From Blautia sp. MSJ-19 (GTDB lineage Bacteria > Bacillota > Clostridia > Lachnospirales > Lachnospiraceae), in the NCBI RefSeq assembly GCF_018918125.1, contig NZ_JAHLQA010000039.1:1-64000 (forward strand): DNA of 64,000 nucleotides, read 5' to 3'. The translations under genes were made by a program, and so were the position numbers. The notes below the pieces were generated by a model. That model saw only the letters and a program-made list of their open reading frames with translations. It did not search any database and was not told where the DNA came from. Shown here piece by piece: positions 49,175 through 58,537 of this stretch. Every line of letters starts with the position of its first letter. Position 1 is the first letter of the stretch.

Positions 49175-49540
49175 ATGAAATATTCAGAGTCCTTAAAGAA
49201 AAACAGAGATTTTCAACAGGTTTACAAGCGTGGAACATCAAAAGCAAATCGGTATCTGGTGATGTACGTGCTGCCTAATCAGCACATGAAGAATCGTCTG
49301 GGAATATCAGTAAGCAAAAAAGTAGGGAATAGTGTGGTCCGCCACAGACTCACCAGGTTGATCAGAGAAAGTTATCGTTTAAATGAAGAAGCATTTGACA
49401 GAAATATTGATATTGTTGTGATCGCCCGTAATTCTGCAAAGGACAGAAGTTATCAGGAGATTGAGAGTGCCTTTATGAATCTGGCACAGAGACATGAGAT
49501 CACAGGAGCAGAATCAGATGATAAAGAAACTTCTTATTAA
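49175..49540 (+). CDS. rnpA: Ribonuclease P protein component
   Basis: A 121-residue protein subunit of RNase P, which binds the RNA subunit for 5' tRNA maturation. The RNR motif region [20 protein letters not shown] (50-69) and the following [11 protein letters not shown] are typical. AAAGGAGG precedes the ATG. The end overlaps yidD by 23 bases. Confidence 0.97.
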   Translation: MKYSESLKKNRDFQQVYKRGTSKANRYLVMYVLPNQHMKNRLGISVSKKVGNSVVRHRLTRLIRESYRLNEEAFDRNIDIVVIARNSAKDRSYQEIESAFMNLAQRHEITGAESDDKETSY

Positions 49541-49730
49541 AATGATACGTCTCTATCAAAAATATATATCACCGATGAAGAGAACAAAATGTCCTTATAT
49601 TCCCACATGTTCTCAATATGGTTTGGAAGCAATCGAAAAATATGGTGCGCTTAAGGGAGGATTACTTGCAATATGGAGAATATTACGCTGTAATCCTTTT
49701 TCTCATGGAGGATATGATCCCGTACCATAA
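49518..49730 (+). CDS. yidD: Membrane protein insertion efficiency factor YidD
   Basis: A 70-residue membrane-associated protein that helps YidC insertion. The three-cysteine pattern [19 protein letters not shown] and [18 protein letters not shown] are diagnostic. I chose ATG 49518, inside rnpA, because AGGAG lies 9 bases upstream; a longer open frame from 49494 has no good site. The canonical order rnpA-yidD-yidC supports the call. Confidence 0.95.
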   Translation: MIKKLLIKMIRLYQKYISPMKRTKCPYIPTCSQYGLEAIEKYGALKGGLLAIWRILRCNPFSHGGYDPVP

Positions 49731-49788
49731 AGGTAAATGGAGCAGATAACATACTGTTTCATAAGATTATCCAGGAGGAACTAGAAAA

Positions 49789-51060
49789 TTGGAAAGTATG
49801 ATTTTGGCTACTAAGAGTGGTACCCCGATCATTGGTCAGATCGCAGTCGTAATGGGCTGGATCATGAACGGTATCTACAAAGTACTGGACATGTTCGGAA
49901 TTCAGAACCTTGGTCTGTGTATTATTATTTTCAGTATTCTGATCTATCTTTTTATGACTCCTCTGCAGATCAAACAGCAGAAATTCTCCAAGCTGAGTGC
50001 GATCATGCAGCCGGAGATTCAGAAGATCCAGAAGAAATATCAGGGTAAAAAAGACCAGGATTCTATGATGAAGATGCAGGAAGAGACTCAGGCAGTATAC
50101 CAGAAATACGGTGTATCTGCGACAGGAAGCTGCGTACAGCTCGCTATTCAGCTGCCGATTCTGTATGCTCTGTATCAGGTAATCCAGAACATTCCTGCAT
50201 ATGTTGGCAGTGTTTATAATGTATTTAATGGTGTCTGCACAAAGATCCTCGCAGTAGACGGATTTACAGATATCATCAATAACTTTATCACAGATAACAA
50301 AATGACACGAGTAAGACAGGTTACTGAGAATGCAGATTCTATCGTAGATTTCCTGTACGCCTTGTCTCCGTCTCAGTGGGAATCTTTACAGAATATCAGT
50401 CAGTTCTCAGGATTCTCTGATCAGATCAGCAAAACTGCTTCTGAAATCCAGAAGATGCAGACATTTGGTGTACTGAACATTGCTGACCAGCCACTGAGCT
50501 ATATTAAGACAGGATCCCTGATCCTTATCATTGCAGCTCTTGCAATTCCGCTTCTTTCATGGGCAACACAGATGCTGAATCTTAAGCTTATGCCGCAGGC
50601 AGCAACACAGAATGGCAACGATGATAACAATGCCATGGCAAGTTCCATGAAGACGATGAATACAGTAATGCCGCTTATGTCCGCATTTTTCTGTTTTACA
50701 TTCCCGGTAGGTCTTGGTATTTACTGGATCGCCAGTGCAGTTGTAAGAAGTATTCAGCAGGTACTTATTAACCGTCATCTGAATAAGATGGATATTGATG
50801 ATCTTGTAAATGAAAATATGAGAAAAATGGAAGCCAAGAGAGCAAAAGAAGGACTTCCACCTCAGAAGATCACAAACCAGGCTCATCAGAGTGCCAGAAA
50901 TATCAACAAAGTAGAAAAAGGCATGAGCGGAACAGATGAAGCAAGCCGTGCGAAAAAGGTAGAAGATGCTTATAAGAATGCGTCTCATGCAAAAGCAGGC
51001 AGCATCACAGCCAAAGCAAATCTGGTAAGAGATTTCGAAGAACGTAATAAGAAGAAATAA
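49789..51060 (+). CDS. yidC: Membrane protein insertase YidC/SpoIIIJ (OxaA)
   Basis: A 423-residue insertase with about five membrane segments; TPLQIKQQKFSKLSAIMQPE and the following charged loop (residues 55-95) are typical. It starts with TTG at 49789: AGGAGG is 10 bases upstream, whereas the next ATG (49798) would be 19 bases away. No lipobox is visible at the N-terminus. The C-terminal tail (about 335-423) is long, basic and helical, which in homologues helps ribosome contact. Confidence 0.95.
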   Translation: MESMILATKSGTPIIGQIAVVMGWIMNGIYKVLDMFGIQNLGLCIIIFSILIYLFMTPLQIKQQKFSKLSAIMQPEIQKIQKKYQGKKDQDSMMKMQEETQAVYQKYGVSATGSCVQLAIQLPILYALYQVIQNIPAYVGSVYNVFNGVCTKILAVDGFTDIINNFITDNKMTRVRQVTENADSIVDFLYALSPSQWESLQNISQFSGFSDQISKTASEIQKMQTFGVLNIADQPLSYIKTGSLILIIAALAIPLLSWATQMLNLKLMPQAATQNGNDDNNAMASSMKTMNTVMPLMSAFFCFTFPVGLGIYWIASAVVRSIQQVLINRHLNKMDIDDLVNENMRKMEAKRAKEGLPPQKITNQAHQSARNINKVEKGMSGTDEASRAKKVEDAYKNASHAKAGSITAKANLVRDFEERNKKK

Positions 51061-51093
51061 AGAGAAACAGGAAAGGAAGGTCGGGGTTTTATC

Positions 51094-52047
51094 ATGGATG
51101 AATATATGCAGTTTTCCGCCAAAACAAAAAGCGAAGCAATCACCAAGGCATGTATTGAACTTGGTGTATCCAGTGACCAGCTTGATATTCAGGTAATCAG
51201 CGAGGGAAGTTCCGGATTCTTTGGAATCGGAAGCAAACCGGCAATCATCAAAGCTCGTAAGGTAGAAAATAATTTCGAAGAAAACGAGATCGAAAAGATC
51301 GTTGATTCTGTTAAACTTGATGCTTTTAAAGAAGAAACCGTAAAAGAAACAAAGAAATCTGCACCGAAATCCGTTTCCAGACAGAACGATGTGAAACCGG
51401 AAATCAAGACAGAAACCGCAAAAGCATCAAAAGAAGAAAAACAGCCGAGACCTGTAAAGGAAAAACAGTTCCGCGAAAAACCGGCAAAAGAGAAGCCGGC
51501 GAGAGAACCAAAAGAAAGACCGGCGAAGGAAAAAACAGTAAAGGCGTCAAAACCGATCGAAATCATTACAGATCCTGAGGAGATCAAAGATATCGAAGAG
51601 AGAGCACTTGTATTCCTTCGTGATGTATTTGGTTCCATGGATCTTGGCGAAGTACAGATTACTTCCAAATACAACACAACAGACGGATGTCTGGAAGTTG
51701 ATTTTGAAGGCGAAGATATGGGAATCCTCATCGGTAAGAGAGGACAGACACTGGATTCTCTTCAGTATCTGACAAGTCTTGTTGTAAACAAAGGCAAATC
51801 AGATTATATTCGTGTCAAACTGGATACAGAGGATTACAGAAGACGTCGTAAAGAAACTCTGGAAAACCTGGCAAGAGGAATTGCCTACAAAGTAAAGAAG
51901 ACCAGAAAACCTGTTGTACTTGAGCCGATGAATCCTTATGAGAGAAGAATCATCCACTCCGCATTGCAGGGCAACAAATTTGTTGAAACAGTCAGTGAGG
52001 GCGAAGAACCTTACCGTCATGTAGTTGTTAAATTAAAAAGATACTAA
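51094..52047 (+). CDS. khpB: RNA-binding protein KhpB/Jag
   Basis: A 317-residue RNA-binding protein. N-terminal Jag_N domain (about 1-55; GSSGFFGIGSKPA), a long Lys/Glu/Pro-rich linker (about 60-150), a KH domain (about 165-240; DMGILIGKRGQTLDSLQYL) and an R3H domain (about 245-315; MNPYERRIIHSALQ). Homologues pair with KhpA and affect cell division and elongation. It follows yidC by 33 bases; the ribosome site GGAAGG is weak and distant. Confidence 0.95.
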   Translation: MDEYMQFSAKTKSEAITKACIELGVSSDQLDIQVISEGSSGFFGIGSKPAIIKARKVENNFEENEIEKIVDSVKLDAFKEETVKETKKSAPKSVSRQNDVKPEIKTETAKASKEEKQPRPVKEKQFREKPAKEKPAREPKERPAKEKTVKASKPIEIITDPEEIKDIEERALVFLRDVFGSMDLGEVQITSKYNTTDGCLEVDFEGEDMGILIGKRGQTLDSLQYLTSLVVNKGKSDYIRVKLDTEDYRRRRKETLENLARGIAYKVKKTRKPVVLEPMNPYERRIIHSALQGNKFVETVSEGEEPYRHVVVKLKRY

Positions 52048-52080
52048 ATCGGTAGTGAAAACAGTTCACAACTGAAATAT

Positions 52081-52154
52081 AAAATGTTATTCTAGGTGAA
52101 AGCGTGAATAACACGTAATGAACGTGTGCTTTCTTCTGGGGTAACATTTTTTTT
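52081..52154 (+). terminator. Multi-stem terminator/structured RNA between khpB and mnmE
   Basis: Three stacked stems: AAAATGTTA with TAACATTTT (52081-52089 and 52142-52150), GAAAGC with GCTTTC (52098-52103 and 52128-52133), and ACACGT with ACGTGT (52111-52116 and 52122-52127), followed by T run to 52154. The two inner right arms are contiguous. It is larger than a simple terminator, with two asymmetric internal loops. It ends the khpB unit; mnmE begins about 95 bases later. Confidence 0.7.
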
Positions 52155-52250
52155 GTACGATTAAGGGAATGTCAAAGACATGGAGTAATTGTACTTTATA
52201 AAAAATAAAGATATCTGCGTCAGCAGGTGGTTCATTTATAAGGAGGAAAT

Positions 52251-53624
52251 ATGGACGCAACAATTGCAGCAATCTCTACAGCAATGAGCGCTTCAGGCAT
52301 CGGTATCGTCCGCATCAGTGGCGAAGAAGCCATGAATGTGATCGCGAAGATCTACCGTTCCAAAAACGGCAGGAAAGATATCCGTGAAGTCAGCAGCCAT
52401 ACCATCCATTATGGATTTATCTATGATGGTGAAGAAGTTGTAGATGAAGTACTGGTTATGATCATGAAAGGACCTCACACTTATACTGGTGAGGATACTG
52501 TAGAAATAGATTGTCATGGTGGAGTATACGCCATGAAACGTGTTCTGGAAACTGTATTGAAAAACGGTGCAGTTATCGCAGAACCAGGAGAATTTACAAA
52601 ACGGGCCTTTCTGAACGGCAGGCTGGATCTGTCTCAGGCGGAGGCTGTTATGGATGTTATCCAGGCAAAAAATTCTATGGCACTAAAGAGTTCTGTAGAG
52701 CAGTTAAAAGGATCTGTGCAGAGAGCAGTTAGGGAAATCCGTGCAAAACTGCTTCATCAGATTGCATATATTGAGACGGCACTGGATGATCCGGAGCATT
52801 TTGACCTCACAGGCTATCCACAGGAGCTACAGGGAATTGTGGAAAAAGAGTGCGAAAACATCAGCGAGCTGTTGAAAACGGCTGATGACGGAAGAATGAT
52901 TCAGGAAGGAATAAAGACAGTTATCCTTGGAAAACCGAATGCCGGAAAATCTTCTCTTCTGAATTTTCTGGTTGGAGAAGACCGTGCGATCGTTACAGAG
53001 ATTGCCGGAACCACAAGAGATATTCTGGAGGAATATATTTCCCTGAATGGGATCACGCTTCGCGTGATCGATACTGCCGGAATCCGGGAGACAGAAGATG
53101 TTGTCGAAAAGATTGGTGTAGGCAAGGCAAAACAGATGGCGGAGGACGCAGATCTGATTCTTTATGTAGTGGATTCGTCACTTCCGCTGGATGACAATGA
53201 TCGTGAGATCATGGAACTTCTTGCCGGGCGAAAGAGTATTGTCATCTATAATAAAACAGACCTTACGGCAGCTGTTGATATTGAAGAACTTAGAACAAAA
53301 ACAGGCAGTCCGGTAATTTCGGTATCTGTTGTAGAAGAAACCGGAATCAGCCAGTTGGAAGATGAGATCAAGAGAATGTTTTTCCATGGAGAGCTTTCTT
53401 TTAATGATGAGGTTTATATAACCAATGCACGTCATAGAGCTGCACTTGAAGAGGCGAAAGAGAGTCTGAAACTTGTATTGGGCAGTATTGAGATGGGAAT
53501 GCCGGAGGATTTCTTTTCCATCGATCTGATGAACGCATACGAGAGTCTTGGACGCATTGTAGGTGAGTCCGTGGGAGAAGATCTTGTAAACGAGATATTC
53601 AGTAAATTCTGTGTTGGAAAATAA
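52251..53624 (+). CDS. mnmE: tRNA modification GTPase MnmE
   Basis: A 457-residue GTPase that, with MnmG, installs the aminomethyl-type modification on U34 of certain tRNAs. N-terminal folate-binding domain (1 to about 118; AISTAMSASGIGIVRISG), helical domain, and an inserted G domain (about 220-380) with G1 GKPNAGKSS, G3 DTAGI and G4 NKTD. The conserved C-terminal cysteine motif is FCVGK (usual CIGK). AAGGAGG precedes the start. Confidence 0.97.
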   Translation: MDATIAAISTAMSASGIGIVRISGEEAMNVIAKIYRSKNGRKDIREVSSHTIHYGFIYDGEEVVDEVLVMIMKGPHTYTGEDTVEIDCHGGVYAMKRVLETVLKNGAVIAEPGEFTKRAFLNGRLDLSQAEAVMDVIQAKNSMALKSSVEQLKGSVQRAVREIRAKLLHQIAYIETALDDPEHFDLTGYPQELQGIVEKECENISELLKTADDGRMIQEGIKTVILGKPNAGKSSLLNFLVGEDRAIVTEIAGTTRDILEEYISLNGITLRVIDTAGIRETEDVVEKIGVGKAKQMAEDADLILYVVDSSLPLDDNDREIMELLAGRKSIVIYNKTDLTAAVDIEELRTKTGSPVISVSVVEETGISQLEDEIKRMFFHGELSFNDEVYITNARHRAALEEAKESLKLVLGSIEMGMPEDFFSIDLMNAYESLGRIVGESVGEDLVNEIFSKFCVGK

Positions 53625-53700
53625 TATAAGAGTGCGTAGCATGTAACAATCCGTAAGTATCATAACAGATAGATAATAAAGTAAGAAGGGAAGAAAAACA

Positions 53701-55590
53701 ATGGAGAACAGAACTCTGGAAAAGACCTGCGATATTGTTGTAGTAGGCGCAGGACATGCAGGCTGTGAAGCTGCACTTGCCGGTGCACGTCTGGGGCTGG
53801 ACACCGTAATGTTTACTGTAAGCGTAGACAGTATTGCACTGATGCCATGTAATCCGAATGTAGGCGGAAGTTCCAAGGGACATCTGGTCAAAGAACTGGA
53901 TGCACTTGGCGGAGAGATGGGTAAAAATATCGATAAAACTTTTATTCAGTCCAAGATGCTGAATAAGTCAAAGGGTCCGGCGGTGCATTCACTGCGGGCA
54001 CAGGCAGACAAACAGGCATATAGTACCGAAATGAGAAAAACGCTGGAGAATCAGGAAAATCTGACGATCAAACAGGGTGAAGTCACGAAACTTCTGGTGG
54101 AAGATGGTAAGATTACCGGAGTACAGCTTTATTCAGGTGCTGTTTATCATTGCCAGGCGGTCGTACTCTGTACAGGAACTTACCTCAAAGCAAGATGCAT
54201 CTATGGAGATGTAAGTAATTATACTGGTCCGAACGGATTACAGGCGGCAAATTATCTGACGGATTCCCTTAAGGAACTTGGAATCGAAATGTTCCGTTTC
54301 AAGACAGGAACTCCGGCACGAATCGCAGGAAATACCATTGATTATTCCAAGATGGAAGAGCAGTTTGGGGATGAGAGAGTTGTTCCGTTCTCATTTTCCA
54401 CAGATCCGGAGTCTGTACAGATTCCACAGAAATCCTGCTGGTTGACTTATACCAATGAAAAAACACATGAGATCATCCGCAACAACCTGGATCGTTCTCC
54501 GTTGTATTCCGGTATGATCGAGGGAACCGGACCGAGATATTGTCCATCCATTGAAGATAAAGTAGTTCGTTTTGCAGATAAAAACCGTCATCAGGTATTT
54601 ATTGAACCGGAAGGGCTGTATACGAATGAGATGTATATCGGAGGAATGTCCAGTTCGCTTCCTGAGGATGTTCAGGATGCCATGTATCATTCTGTTCCGG
54701 GACTGGAACACGCAAAAATCGTCAAGAATGCTTATGCGATCGAATATGACTGCATTAATCCACGTCAGCTTTACCCGACGCTGGAATTCAAAAAGATCAA
54801 GGGGCTTTTTAGCGGCGGCCAGTTCAATGGAAGCTCCGGATATGAAGAAGCAGCAGCACAGGGACTGATTGCCGGAATCAATGCGGCAATGGAAGTCAAG
54901 GGACAGGAACAGCTGGTACTGGACCGTTCAGAAGCTTATATTGGTGTGTTGATCGATGACCTGGTTACCAAAGAGAATCATGAGCCATATCGAATGATGA
55001 CCAGTCGTGCGGAATACCGTCTGCTTCTGAGACAGGATAATGCAGATCTTCGTCTCCGCAAGAAAGGTTATCAGGTTGGATTGATCGATGAGGAAACTTA
55101 TCAGGCAGTCCTCAGGAAAGAAGAGGCTATCCAGAAAGAAATCGACCGTACGGAGCATGCAACGATCGGAGGAAATCCGGAAGTGCAGAAACTGCTGGAA
55201 GAAAAAGGAAGCACTCTTCTGAAATCAGGTACAACGATTGCAGAACTGATCCGCAGACCGGAACTGAATTATGAAGATCTGGCACCAATCGATCCGGAGA
55301 GACCAGAACTCCCATGGGATGTAAAACAGCAGGTAGAAATAAATCTGAAGTACGAAGGCTATATCAAGAGACAGCTCAAACAGGTAGAGCAGTTCAAGAA
55401 ACTGGAAGCCAAGAAGATTCCGGAAGATCTGGATTATGAAAAAGTCGGCAGTCTTCGCATTGAGGCAAGACAGAAACTGGAAGAGTACCGTCCGATCTCC
55501 ATTGGACAGGCGTCTCGTATTTCCGGCGTATCACCGGCAGATATCTCTGTATTGCTGGTATATCTGGAACAATACAGAAGAAATTCATGA
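53701..55590 (+). CDS. mnmG: tRNA uridine-34 5-carboxymethylaminomethyl enzyme MnmG (GidA)
   Basis: A 629-residue FAD/NADH enzyme that partners MnmE. The dinucleotide-binding motif is [19 protein letters not shown] (15-33), followed by [26 protein letters not shown] and [18 protein letters not shown], all family-conserved. It follows mnmE by 76 bases and overlaps no gene; rsmG starts 34 bases later. Confidence 0.97.
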   Translation: MENRTLEKTCDIVVVGAGHAGCEAALAGARLGLDTVMFTVSVDSIALMPCNPNVGGSSKGHLVKELDALGGEMGKNIDKTFIQSKMLNKSKGPAVHSLRAQADKQAYSTEMRKTLENQENLTIKQGEVTKLLVEDGKITGVQLYSGAVYHCQAVVLCTGTYLKARCIYGDVSNYTGPNGLQAANYLTDSLKELGIEMFRFKTGTPARIAGNTIDYSKMEEQFGDERVVPFSFSTDPESVQIPQKSCWLTYTNEKTHEIIRNNLDRSPLYSGMIEGTGPRYCPSIEDKVVRFADKNRHQVFIEPEGLYTNEMYIGGMSSSLPEDVQDAMYHSVPGLEHAKIVKNAYAIEYDCINPRQLYPTLEFKKIKGLFSGGQFNGSSGYEEAAAQGLIAGINAAMEVKGQEQLVLDRSEAYIGVLIDDLVTKENHEPYRMMTSRAEYRLLLRQDNADLRLRKKGYQVGLIDEETYQAVLRKEEAIQKEIDRTEHATIGGNPEVQKLLEEKGSTLLKSGTTIAELIRRPELNYEDLAPIDPERPELPWDVKQQVEINLKYEGYIKRQLKQVEQFKKLEAKKIPEDLDYEKVGSLRIEARQKLEEYRPISIGQASRISGVSPADISVLLVYLEQYRRNS

Positions 55591-55624
55591 GAAAACAAAT
55601 TTTCAAGAACAGGAGGACCGAAGA

Positions 55625-56347
55625 GTGTCTTATGATCTGAAAGTACTGGAGCAGGGTTGTGAAGAACTTGGAATTGCCCTGAATGATGTGCAAAAAGAGC
55701 AGTTTATTACATTTTATGAATATCTGGTAGAAAAAAACAAAGTCATGAATCTGACTGGAATTACAGAATTTCAGGAAGTGTTGGTAAAGCATTTTCTGGA
55801 CAGCCTTGCCTGTGTGAAGGCTGTAGATATGACAAAAGTTGAAAAAATCATGGATATTGGAACAGGAGCCGGATTTCCGGGAGTGCCACTTAAGATCGCA
55901 TTTCCACATCTGGAGGCATGCCTTCTCGATTCTCTGAAAAAGAGAGTAAATTTCCTTGAAGAAACATTTGCTCTGCTGAAGCTGGAAAACATCACAGCCA
56001 TCCATGGAAGAGCCGAAGAATTTGCCAAAAACAAAGCATACCGGGAACAGTATGATCTGTGCGTGTCCCGCGCAGTATCCAATCTGGCTACGCTGTCTGA
56101 GTACTGCCTTCCGTATGTAAAAGTTGGCGGACATTTTATTTCTTATAAGTCCGGGACAGTTCAGGAAGAACTGCAGCAGGCAGAAAAAGCAGTTAAAATT
56201 CTCGGTGGAAAGATTCAGGATGTCGTTTATTTTAACCTTCCGGATTCCGAGATTCAGCGTTCTCTTGTCGTGATCGAGAAAATGAAAGCAACACCGGGAC
56301 GTTATCCGCGTAAAGCAGGAACACCGTTGAAAGAGCCACTTTCATAG
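55625..56347 (+). CDS. rsmG: 16S rRNA (guanine527-N7)-methyltransferase
   Basis: A 240-residue class I methyltransferase that makes m7G527 in 16S rRNA. SAM motif IMDIGTGAGFPGVPLKI and SRAVSNLATLSEYCLPYVK are typical. I chose the GTG at 55625: AGGAGG lies 8 bases upstream, and the open frame further upstream only shadows mnmG. Loss in other bacteria gives low-level streptomycin resistance. Last gene of the oriC-right run. Confidence 0.95.
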   Translation: MSYDLKVLEQGCEELGIALNDVQKEQFITFYEYLVEKNKVMNLTGITEFQEVLVKHFLDSLACVKAVDMTKVEKIMDIGTGAGFPGVPLKIAFPHLEACLLDSLKKRVNFLEETFALLKLENITAIHGRAEEFAKNKAYREQYDLCVSRAVSNLATLSEYCLPYVKVGGHFISYKSGTVQEELQQAEKAVKILGGKIQDVVYFNLPDSEIQRSLVVIEKMKATPGRYPRKAGTPLKEPLS

Positions 56348-56465
56348 AAAAGAAGCTTTTTCACAAAACTTTTCTGCAAAAGCTTTTTACAAGTGCACTG
56401 TATTTTCACAGAAACATCACAGATTTATCCTATTTTTATCACAACTTCCTCATAGAATATTTCCA

Positions 56466-56545
56466 GAGCGGACAAAAAGTCCGGCTCATGATGGAAGATG
56501 CTTCCAGGTACCCCCTATCTCTGTTTCACCTGGAGGCATCTTTTG
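56466..56545 (+). terminator. Tandem hairpins ending the rsmG unit
   Basis: A small hairpin GAGCGGAC/GTCC-G-GCTC (56466-56487, one bulge) precedes a strong one: GATGCTTCCAGGT with ACCTGGAGGCATC (56497-56509 and 56528-56540, one mismatch), followed by TTTTGTTTTG. This terminates rightward transcription about 150 bases past rsmG. Confidence 0.82.
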
Positions 56546-56613
56546 TTTTGGGTTTTATTCTTAAAAATTGCAGAATAAAAAAGTTCTGTTAATAGAAAAA
56601 GGAGGAGAGACTT

Positions 56614-57663
56614 GTGATTGAAGTAAACAATCTGGTCAAACGTTATGGAGACCATACTGCGGTTGACCACCTTTCTTTTAAGATTGAGAAAGGCAAAATC
56701 TACGGCTTTCTGGGGCCAAACGGAGCTGGTAAATCTACGACCATGAATATGATTACCGGTTATATAGCATCTACGGAGGGGACGGTAACTATCGACGGTC
56801 ATGATATACTGGATGAACCAGAGCAGGCCAAAAAATGTATCGGCTATCTGCCGGAAATGCCGCCTCTTTATTTCGATATGACAGTGGGCGAATATATGAA
56901 TTTCGTTGCTGATCTCAAAAAAATTCCAAAAGATCAAAAGAAATCCATGGTAGAAGAAGTCATGGAGATGGTAAAAATCACAGACATGAAAAATCGTCTG
57001 ATAAAGAATCTTTCCAAAGGTTACAGACAGAGGGTCGGTCTTGCACAGGCAATTCTGGGTTATCCGGAAGTGATTATTCTGGATGAGCCGACAGTAGGAC
57101 TGGATCCGAAACAGATCATTGAGATTCGTGATCTGATCAAGAGTCTTAAAAAGAAACATACCGTTATTCTGAGTTCTCATATTCTTTCTGAAGTAAGTGC
57201 GGTCTGTGATTACGTACTGATCATTTCTCACGGAAAGCTGGTTGCCAGTGATACGCCGGAGAATCTCGGTAAACTTGCAGAAGGTTCCAATACCCTGAAT
57301 CTGCTTGTAAAAGGCGAGAAAGATCGTATCCGTACGGCTCTTGGACAGATTGAAGGTGTCAAAGACGTTACAGTGGCTTCTGCTAAAGAAGAACATGTAT
57401 GGAATGTAACGCTTTCTACCAAAGAAGACACAGATATCCGCGAAGATGTTTTCTTCAAGATGGCAGATGTACATTGCCCGATTCTGGAAATGCAGTCTAA
57501 GAAAGTATCTCTGGAGGAAATCTTCCTTGAACTGACCGAGGATGATAAAAAGAAACCTTCCGAAAAGAAAGAAGAAAAGAAACCGGAGATCAACAGTGCC
57601 AGTGAAGCGGAAGAATTTCTGAAGGCACAGGAAACAGACAAAAAGGAGGGGGAAGATAAATGA
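56614..57663 (+). CDS. ABC transporter ATP-binding protein (GldA-like)
   Basis: A 349-residue ATPase for the exporter formed with the next genes. Walker A GPNGAGKST (36-44), the signature LSKGYRQRVGLAQA (variant of LSGGQ), Walker B VIILDEPTVGLDP and switch H in LSSHIL are present. The last about 55 residues are a charged extension rich in Lys and Glu. GTG start with AGGAGG 8 bases upstream. It overlaps the permease by 4 bases. The set resembles GldA-GldF-GldG, in Firmicutes of unknown substrate. Confidence 0.92.
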   Translation: MIEVNNLVKRYGDHTAVDHLSFKIEKGKIYGFLGPNGAGKSTTMNMITGYIASTEGTVTIDGHDILDEPEQAKKCIGYLPEMPPLYFDMTVGEYMNFVADLKKIPKDQKKSMVEEVMEMVKITDMKNRLIKNLSKGYRQRVGLAQAILGYPEVIILDEPTVGLDPKQIIEIRDLIKSLKKKHTVILSSHILSEVSAVCDYVLIISHGKLVASDTPENLGKLAEGSNTLNLLVKGEKDRIRTALGQIEGVKDVTVASAKEEHVWNVTLSTKEDTDIREDVFFKMADVHCPILEMQSKKVSLEEIFLELTEDDKKKPSEKKEEKKPEINSASEAEEFLKAQETDKKEGEDK

Positions 57664-58523
57664 TCGCAGTATATAAAAGAGAGCTGAGAAGTTATCTTAC
57701 TTCCATGATCGGCTATTTATTTATATTTTTTATTCTGTTACTGACAGGTATTTATTTTTCAGCATATCAGCTTGGAGCGGCATATCCGCGTTTTGAGTAT
57801 ACTTTGAGTGCGCTGACTTTTGTATTTCTGATCAGTGTACCGATTCTTACTATGAGAGTTCTTGCCGAGGAACGGAAACAGAAAACAGACCAGCTGCTTC
57901 TCACAGCACCGGTATCTGTAGAAAAAATTGTACTTGGAAAATATTTTGCACTGGTTACTATTTTTGCAATCCCGATGCTGATCATGTGTCTGTATCCGCT
58001 GCTTATGACAAAATTCGGAACAGTGTCTCTGGGAGCAGCATATACCGCAGTACTTGGATTTTTCCTTCTTGGCTGTGCAAACCTTGCAATTGGTGTGTTT
58101 ATTTCATCCCTGACTGAAAGCCAGGTAATTGCAGCAGTGCTGACTTTTGTCATTCTGTTTGCTTTTTATATGATGAATGGAATTTCCTCTTTCTTCTCAG
58201 AAGGAGCGCTTTCCACCTGCATTACATTTGGGCTTCTGATCCTGGCAGCAGCAATCGTGATCTATACGATGATCAAGAACTTTTTTATCTCTGCAGTGAT
58301 CTGCATAGTCGGAGAGATTGCCCTGGCAATTGTTTACGTTGTAAATTCCAGCTTCTTTTCAGGTGGGATCCAGAAAGTACTGGATATCTTTAATCTGAGC
58401 AGTCACTTTGACAATTTTGCAAATGCAATCTTTGATGTCAAAGGGATCATTTATTTTGTGTCTGTGATTGCAGTCTGCCTGTTCCTGACTGTACAGTCGA
58501 TTGCCAAGAGACGTTGGAATTAA
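57660..58523 (+). CDS. ABC-2 type permease (GldF-like)
   Basis: A 287-residue permease with six membrane segments; N-terminal MIAVYKRELRSYLTSMIGYLF and LAEERKQKTDQLLLTAPVS are typical of ABC-2/NosY/GldF permeases. It overlaps the ATPase gene by 4 bases and lies 14 bases before the GldG-like gene. Substrate unknown. Confidence 0.9.
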   Translation: MIAVYKRELRSYLTSMIGYLFIFFILLLTGIYFSAYQLGAAYPRFEYTLSALTFVFLISVPILTMRVLAEERKQKTDQLLLTAPVSVEKIVLGKYFALVTIFAIPMLIMCLYPLLMTKFGTVSLGAAYTAVLGFFLLGCANLAIGVFISSLTESQVIAAVLTFVILFAFYMMNGISSFFSEGALSTCITFGLLILAAAIVIYTMIKNFFISAVICIVGEIALAIVYVVNSSFFSGGIQKVLDIFNLSSHFDNFANAIFDVKGIIYFVSVIAVCLFLTVQSIAKRRWN

Positions 58524-58537
58524 GGAGGTGGGAAACA

